In this document: piece after piece, positions 23,440 through 35,844 of the stretch | How the letters are laid out: each line of letters starts with the position of its first letter | How positions within the stretch are numbered: position 1 is the first letter of the stretch | Assembly: GCF_020497125.1 (NCBI RefSeq) | Contig: NC_059081.1 | Location: 20,369,105 to 20,433,104, forward strand | Origin: Mauremys mutica | Lineage: Eukaryota; Chordata; Testudines; Geoemydidae | Direction: 5' to 3' | Length of the DNA: 64,000 bases | Position numbers and translations under genes: made by a program | The notes under the pieces: model-generated | Databases searched by the model: none | What the model was told of the DNA's origin: nothing | What the model saw: the letters and a program-made list of their open reading frames with translations, nothing else

Positions 23440-23694
23440 GGCCAGGTTTACACTATAGATCTATACTGGTATAACTACATCACCATGGGGTATGAAAAAT
23501 CCACACCCCTGAGTGACATGGTTATACCAAGCTAATCCCTAGTATAGAAAGCGCTACAGGAGAGCTTCTCTCGTCAACATAACTACTGCCTCCCATGGGG
23601 GTTGATTAACTACACTGGCAGGTGAAGCTCTCCTGTCACCCTAGTAACATTTTCATTAAAGCTCTACAGTGGTGCTGCACGTCAAGACAAGCCC
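23440..23694. mobile_element. Harbinger-like MITE nested in Penelope-like 3' UTR
   Basis: The left edge GGCCAGGTTTACACTATAG and the reverse complement of the right edge, GGGCTTGTCTTGACGTG, are inverted ends of the GGGCTTGTCTACACT family. Flanks TCA (23437-23439) and TTA (23695-23697) fit a decayed 3-bp TWA-type duplication. The interior carries the family motif ATCCACACCCCTGAGTGAC. Removing it rejoins the 3' UTR seen intact at 25815-25860 and 38505-38530. Confidence 0.75.
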
Positions 23695-23989
23695 TTAGAG
23701 TGTCACAGGTAAATACAAGGTGGAACAGATTGTTTAGCATAAGTAGTTAACAGACATTTCAATGAACCATGCAAGGTGAAGTGGCCAGTGAACACCTCTT
23801 CAGTCATAGCACAAAAAGGGAGGTTAGTGGGTTACAGATTGTTGTAAGAAGCCATATATCCAGTGTCTTTATTAAATCCATGATTTTAAGTGTCTAGTAA
23901 AGTTATCAATTTAAATTCCTAAGTGTGGCCTTTGAAAGTGCTGTGAAGGTTTCCTTTAAGGATGAGGATTGAAAAGTTGGATATGGAGT

Positions 23990-25440
23990 GATCACTTTGT
24001 GAAATGTATTTGCCCATGGGTGATAAGGTGTTTTTGTTTTTTATCATTTTTCTGTGTGAGTTCATTTAAGAGAGTAGTGACTGTCTCGTTTCACCCACCT
24101 AGCTGTTATTAGAGTATTTAGTGCACTGGATAAGGTACACAACTCTCGGTGATAGACATATATAGGACCCATAAATCTTGAAAGGTTTTTTGAGGAGGCT
24201 GTTGACCATGGTAGCAGTGGGGTTATGTCTACAGGTTTTGCAACCATTGTTGTGGCAGGGCTTGGTGACACTTTGAGTTGGTGGGTCCTGGTCTGTGGGG
24301 AGCTCACTTCTGATGATGATCTTGGAGAGGTTAGGGGGTTGTTTGAAAGCCAGAAATGGAGGTTCAGTAAAGCTTTTTTTCAGGATGTGGTCCCCATCAA
24401 GTAACTGTTTAAAGACACCTCACATAGGTTCCAGTGCAGGTGGTAGGTGATAGCTAGGGGTGTGCAATAAGAGGGTTTGTTTTTTGTTTTCCATATCAAT
24501 GTAAATTATTTCAGGGTATTTGGATGGCTCATTCCATGATGTGATCTACTTCTCTTGTGAAGTGTCCTTGTTTGGTGAAGGTGGGTTAAGGTATGTATCT
24601 CGGATTTTTTCTTCAGAGCATGTTCTGTGGTATCTGAGTGCCTGGATGTCGATAACAGATTTCTTGGTATGTTTGGGGTTGCTACTGGATCTTTGAACGT
24701 AAGTGGTGGTCTGTGGGTTTCTTGTGTATAGTTGACTGTATGGTTCCATACTGAAATTGATTGTGGTGTCCAGGAAGTTGATGTGAATGTGGGAGTGTTC
24801 TAGAGAGGGTTTAATGGACAAGTGATGGTTATTGAAGTTATGGTAGAAATGTATGAGGGAGTTTAGGTTGTCTGTCCAGTGGGTGAAAAATATTATCTAT
24901 GTATCTCAAGTATAGCTTTGGTTTTGTGGAGCATTGCTCAAGAAATTCTTTCTTAAGGTGGCCCATATTAAGAGCCATCCTAGTGCCTTCGCTGTTCCCA
25001 TGGTTTGGACAAAGTGTTTGTTGCTGAATGAAAAATTGTTATGGGTGAGGATGAAATGGATGAGTTTGGCAATGTGTTTGGAGTGGATATCTGAGGGTTG
25101 TCCATTTTGCCTTGTAGATATTTAGGGCGGGCAGCGATGCCTTCATTGTGAGGGATGTTGGTGTATATGGAGATGACATCCATGGTGGCAAGGATGGTGT
25201 TCTGAGGGAGATTGTTAATGTTGCGGAGTTTGTGGAGGAAGTTAGTTGTGTCCTGGAGGAAGCTGGCCCTTTGTTTGATGAGTGATTTGAGGATGGTTTC
25301 TCTGAGTCCTGATATTCCTTCAATAAAAATACTATGGCCAGAAATGATGGATCTGCCTGGGTTGCCTTGTTTATGGGGTGGGTTTGTGGGGGATGTAGTT
25401 GTAGAGTTTCTCTTAGAGTTGTTTGGGCAGACATTTGATG
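23990..25440 (-). pseudogene. Penelope-like RT and GIY-YIG endonuclease, inactivated
   Basis: Recognisable in order, across frameshifts: fingers-domain phrases FLQDTTNFLHKLRNI; motif A MDVISIYTNIPHNEG near 25183; YLRYIDNIF, with the YxDD box reading YIDN at 24892-24903; then INFLDTTI, SSNPKHT and ALRYHRTCSEE around 24640-24790. The linker EPPFLAFKQPPNLSKIIIRS is followed by CKTCRH and VVYLIQCTKYSNN, and the YIG half appears as VGETRQSLLS. This order, with a C-terminal GIY-YIG, is typical of Penelope-like elements. The Asp-to-Asn change in the catalytic box and the stops make activity impossible. Confidence 0.85.
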
Positions 25441-25442
25441 AT

Positions 25443-25955
25443 ATCCTTAAATTCTCTCACAGAAAAATGATAGACAAAAACACCACATCACCCATGGGTG
25501 AACACTTTTCACAAAGCAATCACTCTGTGTCTGACCTCTCAGTCTCATCCTCAAAGGAAACCTGTATAACTCCTTCAAAAGATATACCTTGGAGCTTTAA
25601 TTCATAATTTGCTAGACACTTAAAATCATGGACTTAAAAAAGAAACTGGAATTATGGTTTATTATAGCAGTCTATAACTCACTTCCTACCCCACCACCCC
25701 CTCCTTTTTTTGTCCTATGACTGCAGAGTTGTTAATTGTCTGCTTCACCTTGAATGGTCTCTTGCAATATGTGTTAACTATTTATGCTAAACAATCTGTT
25801 CTACCTTGCATTTAGCTGTGACACTCTTATCCCAGATCTAAAGAAGAACTCTTCATAAGCTTGAAAACTTGTCTCTTTTATCAACAGAAGTTGGTCCAAT
25901 AAAAGATATTATCTCATTCACCTTGTCTCTAATATCCTGAGATGAACCCAGCTAC
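25443..25955 (+). mobile_element. Penelope-like 3' fragment, plus strand, head to head with the minus copy
   Basis: From about 25445 the plus strand matches the post-GIY-YIG part of the copy at 38130-38620: GAAAAATGATAGACAAAAAC, GAACACTTTTCACAAAGCAA, and the tail CAGAAGTTGGTCCAATAAAA. It lacks everything upstream. The minus-strand copy starts immediately to its left, so the two 5' breaks face each other. A hammerhead-like phrase at 25838-25866 is damaged: CTAAAGA replaces CTGAAGA. Confidence 0.85.
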
Positions 25956-26009
25956 AACAGCAATGCAAATAAGAAAACAGAGATAGCTGGTTTAAGAGAA
26001 ATAAGATCT

Positions 26010-26330
26010 GTATTTAATAATAATAATAATAATACCTAATAGCAGTATTTGTACAATGCTTCCCATCTTCAAAGTGCTTTCCACACATTAACTAAGTAAT
26101 CCTAATAAAACTGCCTGTGTGGGAGCTTATTATTATTTGCTCCATTTTTATACCATGGGTAACTGAAGATATGAGAAATCTATCTAGTATTTACACCACT
26201 GTCATATCTGTGGAATCAGAGTACCTATAAATAAAGTGAATTGTCCCAGGCCCAGAGAAGCAATAAGTGTCATCAGAGCAGGGATTAGAAAATCAGGTGT
26301 TCCCAGTTTCCTTTCCTCTACTCTGACCAC
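26010..26330 (+). mobile_element. Ancient SINE/LINE tail, MIR- or L3-like
   Basis: A short TAA run (about 26019-26033) is followed by CAAAGTGCTTTCCACACATT, a GCTTATTATTATTTGCTCCA section, GGTAACTGAAGATATGAGAA, and later GAGCAGGGATTAGAAAATCA. The order resembles the '...GATGGGGAAACTGAGGCACAGA...' core of old amniote repeats. A similar, clearer copy lies at 44770-44995. Confidence 0.45.
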
Positions 26331-29284
26331 ATTTCTTTTGATTTTCCTTGCTTTCCTTCAAAGCATTTCTCCACTCAGCCATGAGACAAGACAGAGAAAG
26401 AAAATTGTCCCAGAAATATTTGCTGTATCATGCTAGATATTCTCTATACATCCAACTAGGGTAGGACAACCATTCTAAGCATTGGAGCTCACAATTTCAT
26501 TTTGTTGCATCATGGCATCACAAAAATCATATTGTGGTAGAACTTTGCTCTCTTGCTTTTTCTGAAGGCCTTTGGACAGCTCTCTCTCCATGAACACTAC
26601 ACTGAAAAGTGGTTAGAAGTTCATGGAAGTGTCAGCCAAACTTTGATTTGTCTTCAGTTTTCTATTTGTGCCAGTGCAGCCTGTTCTTTTAAATATATAA
26701 TAGAGTAGTTTGAATTCAAGGAAGCTTTATATTTAAATGACTTGAATAGCATTAGTTTATGCAGTTATTTTTCTAACGGCAGATTCTGAAACATGTTTAA
26801 CAATGACATTGGCATTATCCTTGTCTTTAGGTATCTGCATGAAGCTGCTAGTTAAATACCACTCCAGTGACTAATCTTTCCACCCAAACAGAGCTGACCT
26901 CAGTTTCCTTCAGAATCTATCAAAGTTCCTGGGTCAGCCAGAGGGGGTTGTTTAAGACAAGAGCAAATTGAGGTACTTCCACCTCTTTCTCCTCCGCAGG
27001 AGCTAAACACACTGATCTTGCAGAGCTCCCAGAACCTGATAGTCCGTAACAGTCTATTTCATTCTATTTTTAAAAGTAAAGTTCTGCACACAGGTGTGTC
27101 ACATGCTGAGATTCTGATGGATGTAAGATTTTAGTATGCAGATTATTATGGAAATGGCAAGGGAGGAAACAAAATAAGTCCTTTTTTCTTTTTCTTGTTG
27201 CACTCCATGCAAGTCTAATTACATCAGGCACTTTTCAAATTAGTATTGTTTTGTGATTAGTTTTCACTACCACAGCTAGATGTTCATACTGTATCAATAT
27301 TTCATATCTGAGTAAAATAAACACTTCATATTATACACTCAATACAGAAACTTTACATTAATGCTGTACTTTCTAAGATTCTTTTTAAGCCTACCTACTG
27401 AGAGGGATCCATTATATTTTTAGAGAGAAACATCCAATGTATTAGGGAGAAAAATTCTAATCAGGAAGTAGCTTCTGCTTCTAGATGGATTACTTTATCC
27501 ATAAGCAGAGAAAAAACCCACTGTGCAAATAATAGGGAGAAGCTTTAAGTTTTATTAACCTCACAATTGTTTTAGAATCTAAGAATAATAGAGATTGTCT
27601 ACAAAATATGCATCTTAAAACTCACTTTATTAGACCCCATCCATGCACACCACCATTCACTAACCTGGTTAGAGGTGGGCTGGAATTTATGTACATACAC
27701 TTGCCCAGCTGACGACAATACTCCTTAAATACCTGACATAAATGAACAGAAAGCTGCTTTCTTATTTTAATCACTTCCAGGAGGTCACCCTCTAAAAAAT
27801 ATTACGCTGGGATCACCAGTACTGTGATGACTGAGTATGTGCACAGATCACCAACAGTAGAATTAAGGAGTGTTTGGATTTGGTGCCTTTAACATTCAGC
27901 AAGAGGTATCTGCCCTCTGAAACCAATCCCTAAAAGGTTCTTCCCTCTCCTATCAACATGGTCATGGTCAGAGCTAGAAAGTCCTTTCTTGCCTCTCCCC
28001 CCTGTTGAAAGGAGGGACAAAGGAGGAAGCTGGAACACAACTATACAATGCTTGAGTCAATAGAGTCATACTGGCAGACAATGGTTCTTGGTGTTTTGTC
28101 AGAATTAGGAGCATACTGACTGGTGTCTTGTCTCACTGATTTTAGAGGCATCTGTCTGTGACTGGGCAAGGAAAATGGAATGTCAAGCAGTGTGTTCTCT
28201 ACTCTAATGCCATGGAGGTGCACGATGGAGACACAGAAAGAAACAGATCACAAAAACCTATCTGGTGGTTTAATGTCTACATGGAAGACTCCTTCCATCT
28301 GAAATCTGGCCTCTCTACCAGTAGCATTACAATTCAGCTTCACCCAGCTGAGACATCGTCAGCCTCCTGGAGGAGATGCCTATTCTTGAGGGCCTTTGTA
28401 CTTTCAAAACCAGCTCAGTGTCATGCTATCTTCCTCAAATGTTAGAGCTCCTTTTCTGCATCCACTCACTTGGTATACTGAGTTTCCCGACACACAACTC
28501 TCTGCTTGCTTTGAGGCAGAGGAAGCATAGCACTTACCAGTTTTTCAGCACTAATGCAGACAAACCTGTGGCATGATCTGCTCCTTCCAGAACACTGGTA
28601 TCACATTCATGTAGCCCAGTGCTGTATGGTTACAAATTCCTAGGGTACATGTGAGCTCAGGGTCTGGATGCTGGTGTTTCAAGGGTCCTGACACAATCTG
28701 CCACTACTTTATTTGCATAGCATCTGCTTATAGAAGTATCTCAATGATCACAGGCCAGTTGAATCAGCTACCCTCACTACACAACCACAGGGAAGTATTG
28801 CAGTGCTTTGGGAATCTCTCAGATTGCTGTCCAAGGTTAGAGGGAGAAAGTGAAGAAGAAGAAATAAAAAGATTGTATGAAAGCTGAAGTACATGTGTTT
28901 GAATGCTATTTCTCTCCTTACAGGGGTCTTTGGAGAGTTTCAAAACAACTGGGGGCAAACATTTAGAGTACCTAACGCACATCATAATGCACACTCTGTA
29001 ACTGCGTTTTGTTAGCATCAACTGGAACTATGTGCATGTACTGAAAAGGGAATAGACAAAATTGACTTCTTCCCTCTGTGAAAAAATATTTTGATGTCCT
29101 TTTCTTTTTTAATATACCAAGAGAGGTGTGATAGATTTCATGCTACCTTCAGATGTCAGTGTCAGATTAGGATGTGATGACAGAGGACATAAGGCATTGC
29201 TGGACAGCAAAATGTCTTTGGCCGCAAGCAAGCCCGTCCTCGTTAATTTTATCTCAGCCCCATCTCCCTGATTTGTCACTGGCT
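26331..29284. other. No recognisable gene or repeat
   Basis: AT-rich sequence with no identifiable mobile-element ends and only short frames with no family signature. This is one of the longest stretches in the window without a recognised insertion, so conserved noncoding function cannot be excluded. Confidence 0.35.
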
Positions 29285-29560
29285 CTGAATGCTTCAATCC
29301 CCTCTCTCCATAAAAATGTCTAGCTGTCTCTTAAATTCATTTATGCCATTGGCTTTTACGACCTTACTTGATAACTTACTCTGTGTATTTTCCATCCTGA
29401 GTAAAATGGCTCTGCTTGAATGGATTCCCTTGTTGCTCTTAATTTCCTAATTTTTAGGCTATGTGGCTGTGTGCCCTGGTTATTAAATTCCTCACCAATG
29501 TGAGAATTTTATTTAATGTGTTCTTTATTTTGATTCACTGGTTACAGACTACACTTTTTC
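29285..29560 (-). mobile_element. Old CR1-like fragment
   Basis: Plus-strand phrases TGTCTAGCTGTCTCTTAAAT, GCCATTGGCTTTTACGACCT and CCTGGTTATTAAATTCCTCA follow the order of an antisense CR1-type 3' region. Divergence is high and no coding frame survives. Confidence 0.45.
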
Positions 29561-30329
29561 TTCAGGATAAATGGCATTTTTAATTTACGGAAAGACCTAT
29601 AAAATGTGAATTCCTGTGGCCAGACCATGAGCCCGTTTTCAGATTGTTATGCCAACTAGAAGTTACAAGTGGTTATAGAGAAACCCTCACTTTTTACATC
29701 TATGAGTCTATAGCTGCTACTCATGACCTAGTTTGGAGGTGGATCAGCTGAGAACCAGCACTGACTCAAACTCTCTGGTATCACTTTCTCCCTTGCACTT
29801 TTCTGTTCCCCTTCTTCTTCTATGCATTATATAGTCATTCATTTCCCCTTTCTCCTTTCATTTCAATTGTCAACCTTCTAGCATGTCAATTAGGCTGTAC
29901 GAAGGTGTTTCTTATACATCATAGTATATATAGACTTTCATATATCTATGCGAAGATTATAAACTCCCCAGGATTGTCTTGATATATGTGCTTACCACAA
30001 TGTTGCTTCTTAAGAAATAATAAACAATTATAAGAATAAGATGCTTGCTCATTCATCTGTACCGTTAATAACTAAGCTTGTATTATTTGTCAAACTATTT
30101 TTGTACATTTCCTGTGTAAAGTTCCTATGTAAACACATAATAGTCCAGCCCTTCTTCAAAGAGTCTTGTTAATAAATTCCATGTTCTGCTCATTCTGGTT
30201 TCACTGTTCTTTATTATTGCTTATATATTCCCACTACTTTCACAGATTCCAGTTATGTTGGTAAGATAGGTCATGTCCAGATCCCTTTATATTCCCTCAA
30301 GAAAACAATAACGAGATCATCTACCAGTT

Positions 30330-30530
30330 TCCTTTTTTTTTTTCAGGCTAAACATGTAAAATGTTTTAAGCCTTTGCATCATATGACAGTTTACAGTATA
30401 AATCTACTTTCTTGCCCTTCTCTGAATTGTTCTGAAACTTGCCTAAACAACCACAACTGTACATAGTAGTCTAGCTTTTATATCGTATTACTTTTGAGCT
30501 TAATCTATTATTTTAAACTTATGGTTTCTC
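30330..30530 (-). mobile_element. Old CR1-like fragment
   Basis: AGGCTAAACATGTAAAATG, TTTAAGCCTTTGCATCATAT and TTCTTGCCCTTCTCTGAATT parallel the antisense CR1 section equivalent to 'AGACTAAACA...CTCATAGGTCA...TCTTCTGGACTTTCTCC'. It may be part of the same insertion as 29285-29560, with unrelated or decayed sequence between. Confidence 0.4.
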
Positions 30531-32189
30531 CAATTTAGGCCAAATCCTGATAGATGCTGCATACCTGCAGCTTTCACGTGGCGAACTGCTCCAGTCTGGT
30601 AAGGCTGCTTTGCACTGCTCCAGCTTGAAAATTCTGTTGGGCTGAGAATTCCCGCTGTCTAGGGCAATGCTAGCTAACATAGAGCTGCGACAAAGGCTCC
30701 TTGGCCATCTAAGGAATGTAGAGAGTGTGGCCAGGGAAAATGGGGAATTTCCACACTTCTGCAATTCCTGCTGTGGAACAGCACCTAGGCCCATAAGCAC
30801 TTGCTCTAAAGTGCACCTCAGGATCAGACCATCATGCAGTGGCCCTAAGATATTGGCCGAGAAAAGTGGATTAAAGATAATTTAACCCTCTCCCTTCAAA
30901 GTGCACAGAGCAGGGAGCCAAGGCTCTGGCTTCTAAGGAAGTTTGAATAAATACATAGCAAACATTTCAGGATTTGAGCTATGAACTCTTGGGTGAAAGA
31001 ATGTGTCCTTTTTTAAAGGACATATCTGTAAAGCACCAGGCCCGTCAATGGTGTTATAGTAGTAATAATAATAATAATTTGTATATTTGCTGTCATCTGT
31101 GTGTTAGTGATGAAATGAATCTTCCTTCTTTTGACTGCTTTCATTGTAAGCATCATACCCTTAATTTCCACATCTCTGAATGCTGTAGATAACATTCTTA
31201 GAAAATGTAAACAGAGGTTAATATGCTGCATTTGGTTTTAATTTCTCCCACAAATATTACTGAGCCTGCGTATTCAGTTGTGCTCTTTGAAAGAAAGAGA
31301 AATAAGCAGGAGGCCATTTACAATGGATGTGAAAATTATCACATTTTGATTTGCATTTTTGGTGGGGATACGATAGTAATAAGCAGATAAATAACAGAAA
31401 GTGGCAGAGTTAACATAAAGGAACCAAGACCAGGAGCAGCCACACCACTGCAATAGGTCAAGCAGTTGCAGGATAGACATTGGTGAAGCTTCAGATTCAG
31501 TATTATGGCAAGAATGGACATGCATTAAGTATCATTTTGGAACATTTGTTCCTAGTTGTGATTTCGTATATGCTCTGCAGGTGCTTTGTTGGGATGCAGT
31601 AGCCCTCCTTTGTACAATTGGTGTTCATATAAAACAGAGATTCTCAACAGAAAAAGTTCATTTAATACACAAAGCATCATAGACAAATTTTAATGTTGGC
31701 AGACTGGCACTAACTAAAAGTGATAACCATTAGGAAAATTGCAGTTGTTGGCTTGATTTATTCAGGTCTGGCTGGAATCTCCTTTTTGAACACACAAACA
31801 CAAACTACATTTTCCAGCCTTCCGCCAAAGCATTTCTGAGAATCTGATCATGGAATTGAACCCTAGTGGCATTCATTTAAAAATGTTACGTTTGCATTAA
31901 TTTGCCTTGCACATTTAAAGTGTTGACAACAAAAGGGATAATAGTATTACAGAGGCATAAGTAGCAACTCCATAGTTAAGAGCAAGTCTACATTTTCATT
32001 CAAAGCCATGCAGCATTGTCTACCTCCACCAACATTTGATTGCAGGAACTGATTTGTTTGCACACTGAGACACTTAAAAGAGCAGATGAAAATAATTCAT
32101 TGCTGAGAATTTAGTGCCAGATTAAAGCTGTTACTCTAAAATCTATGCTACTTAATCAAAAAAGGAGTTAGGTGCCCTTTTGTGCCGTA
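30531..32189. other. No recognisable gene
   Basis: A short AATA/TAA run lies near 31057-31079. Open frames at 30519-30885 on both strands lack any recognisable domain. Nothing else can be assigned. Confidence 0.35.
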
Positions 32190-32484
32190 CCTCTAAGGAT
32201 GTCTACCCTGAAATTAGGCACCCATGGCTGGCTCGTGCTAGCTGACTCAGGATCCTGGCGCTTGGGCTAATGGGCTGCTTAACTGGAGTGTAGCTGTCGG
32301 GCTTGGGCTGCTGCCTGGGCTCTGGGACCCACCCACATTACAGGGTCTTAGAGCCTAGGCTCTAGCCTGAGCCCAAACATCTACACTGCAGTTAAATAGC
32401 CCCATAGCCTGAGCCCTGCGATGCTGAGGCAGCTGGCCTAGGCCAGCCACCGGTGCCTAATTCCAGAATAGGCATCCTTAGAGG
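32190..32484. mobile_element. MITE with 16-bp terminal inverted repeats
   Basis: The left end CCTCTAAGGATGTCTA and the reverse complement of the right end, CCTCTAAGGATGCCTA, match at 15 of 16 bases. The 295-bp interior is full of GAGCCC/GGGCTC palindromes and carries the phrase CTACACTGCAGTTAAATAGC common to this turtle family. I see no clean target duplication, so the superfamily is open. Confidence 0.8.
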
Positions 32485-33961
32485 TCTGGCAGAAACCTCA
32501 AAGCCTAGGGGAAGGGGTGGGGCAAAGGTGGCTTTAAACCACTTTTGCACCCTCCTGTTTTCGTCTTGCTGCACAAGCCAAAATTGCCCTGGCACAATTC
32601 AGGTATCCCTGGAGCCCAACTGAAGCTGACTGCAGGTGGTGGTGCTAGCCTGAGCTGCTGTGGTGCTAGGGGGTGTGACCCTAGTCCCTCAAGCTCTTGG
32701 CCTTACCCATGGCCCTGGCATAGCACCTATGCCAGGGTTTACAGGAAGGTGGGCAAGGGACCTCAGAGGGCAGACACAGGGTGGCTGAAACAATGCCTAC
32801 AGCAGGGTAATCCTACCAGCCAGCTCCAGGACTTTAATAATTGCTGCATAAAGAAATATGATTCTGGAGGAATATAAAAGTTAGCCAGGATTAGAGAATG
32901 AACAGAGGGTACCCAGAGCAGAACTGGGGAAAAAATGGGAACTGGAGAGGAGAAGATAGCAGGGAGGGAGGAGGTAGCAGAGAAGGACCTGGCAGAGAGA
33001 AGGTAATTTAAACCAGGGGAATGGGAAAGGGGGGAGAGAGCTCAGACCCGAAGCAAAAGCATTGTTATTGAGCATCAACTTTGATGGACTATTTTTCAGT
33101 TTATCAAGAGCTCCACAAATTAGACCAGAGAACAGTAGGAGCCAGATTTTAGGAGGGGTTCTTCACTCCTCAGGTCCCCATTGCAAAGCCAGCATGGTCT
33201 GGCCACTACCCCTCCTTCCAAAAACGTCTCCTCTCCATTGAAAGGGGTTGAGGGTATCATAGAACTGGCTTTACACAACCAGGAATCCCACTGTGGAATA
33301 GCACAAACATCATTTAGTGCGTCTGTGGACCTGCACCAGGATTTTGCCCATTATATTTTGCCCTTTTTCTTGAAGATGCTGACAAATAATTTAACTGTCG
33401 CCGTTTCACTGACATGGGGAGTGGTAGCATGGGTAAATGTCATCTTGTGGTTCAATCACACTTATTTTTTATGTTTATGCTCCTTGAATGGACTTCCTGA
33501 TTTTGCTTAAGTATGTTGCAGCTCTTCCTCTGCGGGTTTTGCTGAGACACAGCATTTTAATGTCATGCTTTTTATGTGGGGGTGGAGATTTAATAATTTG
33601 TCCATAACTGTGCCTGAAATGTCTCCTGTGGTAAAAAGGTGATAAGTAAATAGGTCTGTTGCCTTTAGCAAAGGGGTCAGTGTTCTCTTGTAATGTACCA
33701 CTGTTCATGAGCACTCTATCTTCTGGATTGTTGATCCCCTCTGTGTGGTGGAAAAACCGAAGCACAAAATAAGGAAATAGTACACTTTCTGATCAGGCAA
33801 TATTTGTTATACTCGACCATGACCCATTATGGAATATAGACTGAAATTGTTTCTTTACATTATAAAAATCTCTGATGAAAGAAATTAAAAATCTCAACTA
33901 AAATGTTAAGATTTTCCCAAAGTTTGGGCAATCAAAACAGGAAACAGAAAGGCTGACAATT

Positions 33962-33965
<4 letters not shown>
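32485..33965. other. No recognisable gene
   Basis: Moderately GC-rich near 32500-33060, including a purine-rich patch at 32925-33050, then AT-rich. No domain-bearing frame or repeat ends were found. Confidence 0.35.
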
Positions 33966-33992
<27 letters not shown>

Positions 33993-34000
33993 CATGTGTG
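33966..34000. repeat. (TG)n microsatellite
   Basis: A GT run with one CA interruption. A shorter CA run follows at about 34058-34074, in the opposite phase. Confidence 0.95.
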
Positions 34001-34249
34001 TAACAAATTTTCCCTCTGTATCTACTCTAGGACATGTTTATCACCCAGTGCACATGCGCACACACACACACAAAACCCTTTTGTAATAGTAACAAAGAGC
34101 TGTGTTGTACTGTAATCAGAATAAGTTATGCTGCTATCAGACAAACTTGTGCAATGATCACATAAACTAAGATGGTTAAAATCAAGGAAGTGCTTGTATA
34201 GGAGACTTTATAAGGAATACCTCTAATAGGTATTGCAGAAAATAGCATT

Positions 34250-34412
34250 TATAGCTCAATGGTTTGAGCATTGGCCTACTAAACCCAGGGTTGTGAGTTT
34301 AGTCCTTAAGGGGGCCATTTAGGGCATTGGGGTAAAAATCTGTCTGGGGGTTGGTCCTGCTTTGAGCAGGGGTTGGGCTAGGTGACCCCCTTCTAAACCC
34401 TATGATTCTATA
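34250..34412 (+). mobile_element. tRNA-derived SINE with CR1-like tail
   Basis: The head has an A-box-like TAGCTCAATGG and a B-box-like region GGTTGTGAGTTTAGTCC, placed as in a tRNA promoter. The body reads GGGGGCCATTTAGGGCATTG and AAAATCTGTCTGGGGGTTGG. The tail, GGGTTGGGCTAGGTGACC... CTATGATTCTA, resembles the CR1 3' end, implying mobilisation by CR1. This organisation matches the turtle tRNA-derived SINEs. The tRNA fold is broken, so it is not a functional tRNA gene. Confidence 0.9.
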
Positions 34413-35707
34413 TTACAGTAAGAAGCTCTTTTTCAAGACAAATCTGTATCAGTGCCGTAGCATGGAGCTAGAGGGCACTGTGTAGCTGTATTTCAACACA
34501 ACTAGTTTTGGTCATAGTTTGGAAGTGCAGAAGGACTGCAAAAAAGTGCAGAAGCGCAAAAACAAACAAAAATGCAGAGAAAGGAAAACAACTAAACTGC
34601 TTCAGAACTTTCCAAAAGGTTTGTTTCTGCTTTCGATATAACCAGGTAAAGAGAGTCAAGCAGATTCTTATTTTTCCTGAACTGATTTCCTCATTAGGAC
34701 CAAATCTGTTTCTTGCACCATTTTGAGCAGCTTTCCCCACTCTGGTTACCAGTACTTTTGCCTAGAAATAGAAAATGCTTTCACTGTTAAGAGAAATTTT
34801 CCTGTTTGAAACCATAATGGGCCCCAAAATGATAAACCTTCTAAAAGAGAAACTTCTCATCTTAATCCATCTTTTCTCTGCATATAATACATGAAATATT
34901 TATAGAAACAAGGGGACCTCTTATCTCTCCAGTAGTTCAAACCCTGGTATTGGAAGCAGGTATAGGTTAAGATTAAATGAGAGCAAAATCTATGAAAACT
35001 TCAATTCCCACTTTCTTCCCAAATTCAGCCCTTTGTACAGACTGTTTCTCCCTCAAATATGAAGACTTCCTCCTGTAATGCTGTACACAGACTTTCACTC
35101 TCACCTCTCTTGAGCAAATTCTTTTTCCCAAAACAGTCATCTAAATCACTCGATAAAATGTAATAGAGAATGGTGGTCTTTCTCTACGTTTTTTTAACCA
35201 ACTCTTGGAATTCTATAGCAGGGATATGATTTTCTACTAAAGTATTGATTGCTCCTCAAAACAACAGCAGCAACACCAACGAGAAACGACCCAGCCTGCA
35301 GAAAAATGTTGTATTTTAAATTTGATGGAACTCTTTCACAAATGGTGTTGTGCAGACCCAACACTGGTGCCTGGTTTCTCCCTTTTCTTTGTGCCTTCCA
35401 GGCCACCGCACTTGGATGCTAGGGACCCAGAAAGGTGCTAGGAACCTACATCATGTTGCTGAGCCTTACCTCCCATTCAAGTTAATCACCCGTGAGGGTG
35501 CTTCACACCTTCTAGAATGATGCATTTAATCTGTCCCTTTGTGGGAGATTGAGCTGTTGTGTCATTGGGGTCCACAAACAGAAATAAGCCTGGCTAATGT
35601 ATGTGAGCTGGCTAATTCCTATATTAGTTCACTACCAGTTTCTTCCCAAAAGACCCAATGGACAACACAAGCACTCTCTATTTCCACCCCATTACTGACC
35701 ATCTTAG
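34413..35707. other. No recognisable gene
   Basis: AT-rich sequence without identifiable repeats or exon-like frames. Confidence 0.35.
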
Positions 35708-35844
35708 CTTAGCGCTCCCAGCGCTGGGGCACTGTTTACACTGGCGCTTTACAGCACTGTACCTTGCTGCGCTCAGGGGTGTGTTTTTTCACACCTCTGA
35801 GCGAGAAAGTTGCAGCGCTGTAAAGCACCAGTGTAGCCAAGGCC
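35708..35844 (-). mobile_element. GTCTACACTGGCGCTTTACAGCGC-type MITE, partial
   Basis: Reverse complemented it starts GGCCTTGGCTACACTGG and continues GCTTTACAGCGCTGCAACTT, with a TGTGAAAAAACACACCCCTG hairpin. It is the reverse-oriented relative of 45764-45970. The second terminal repeat is missing. Confidence 0.7.

Larger units (their letters stand above)
23336..25442 (-). mobile_element. Penelope-like retroelement, 5'-truncated, minus strand
   Basis: Read on the minus strand, this copy runs from the reverse transcriptase fingers region near 25440, through palm and linker, to a decayed GIY-YIG domain near 24070-24110. It ends in the family's 3' tail, AAGCTTGAAAGTTTGTCTC followed by ATTGGTCCAGTAATGATAT, near 23340. 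Frameshifts and stops are frequent. A Harbinger-like MITE (23440-23694) lies within the 3' UTR. At about 25442 it abuts a second fragment in the opposite orientation. Confidence 0.85.

Noticed and set aside
34250..34330. tRNA gene
   Set aside because: The A-box and B-box are present, but the fold is degenerate and the sequence continues into a SINE body with a CR1-like tail.
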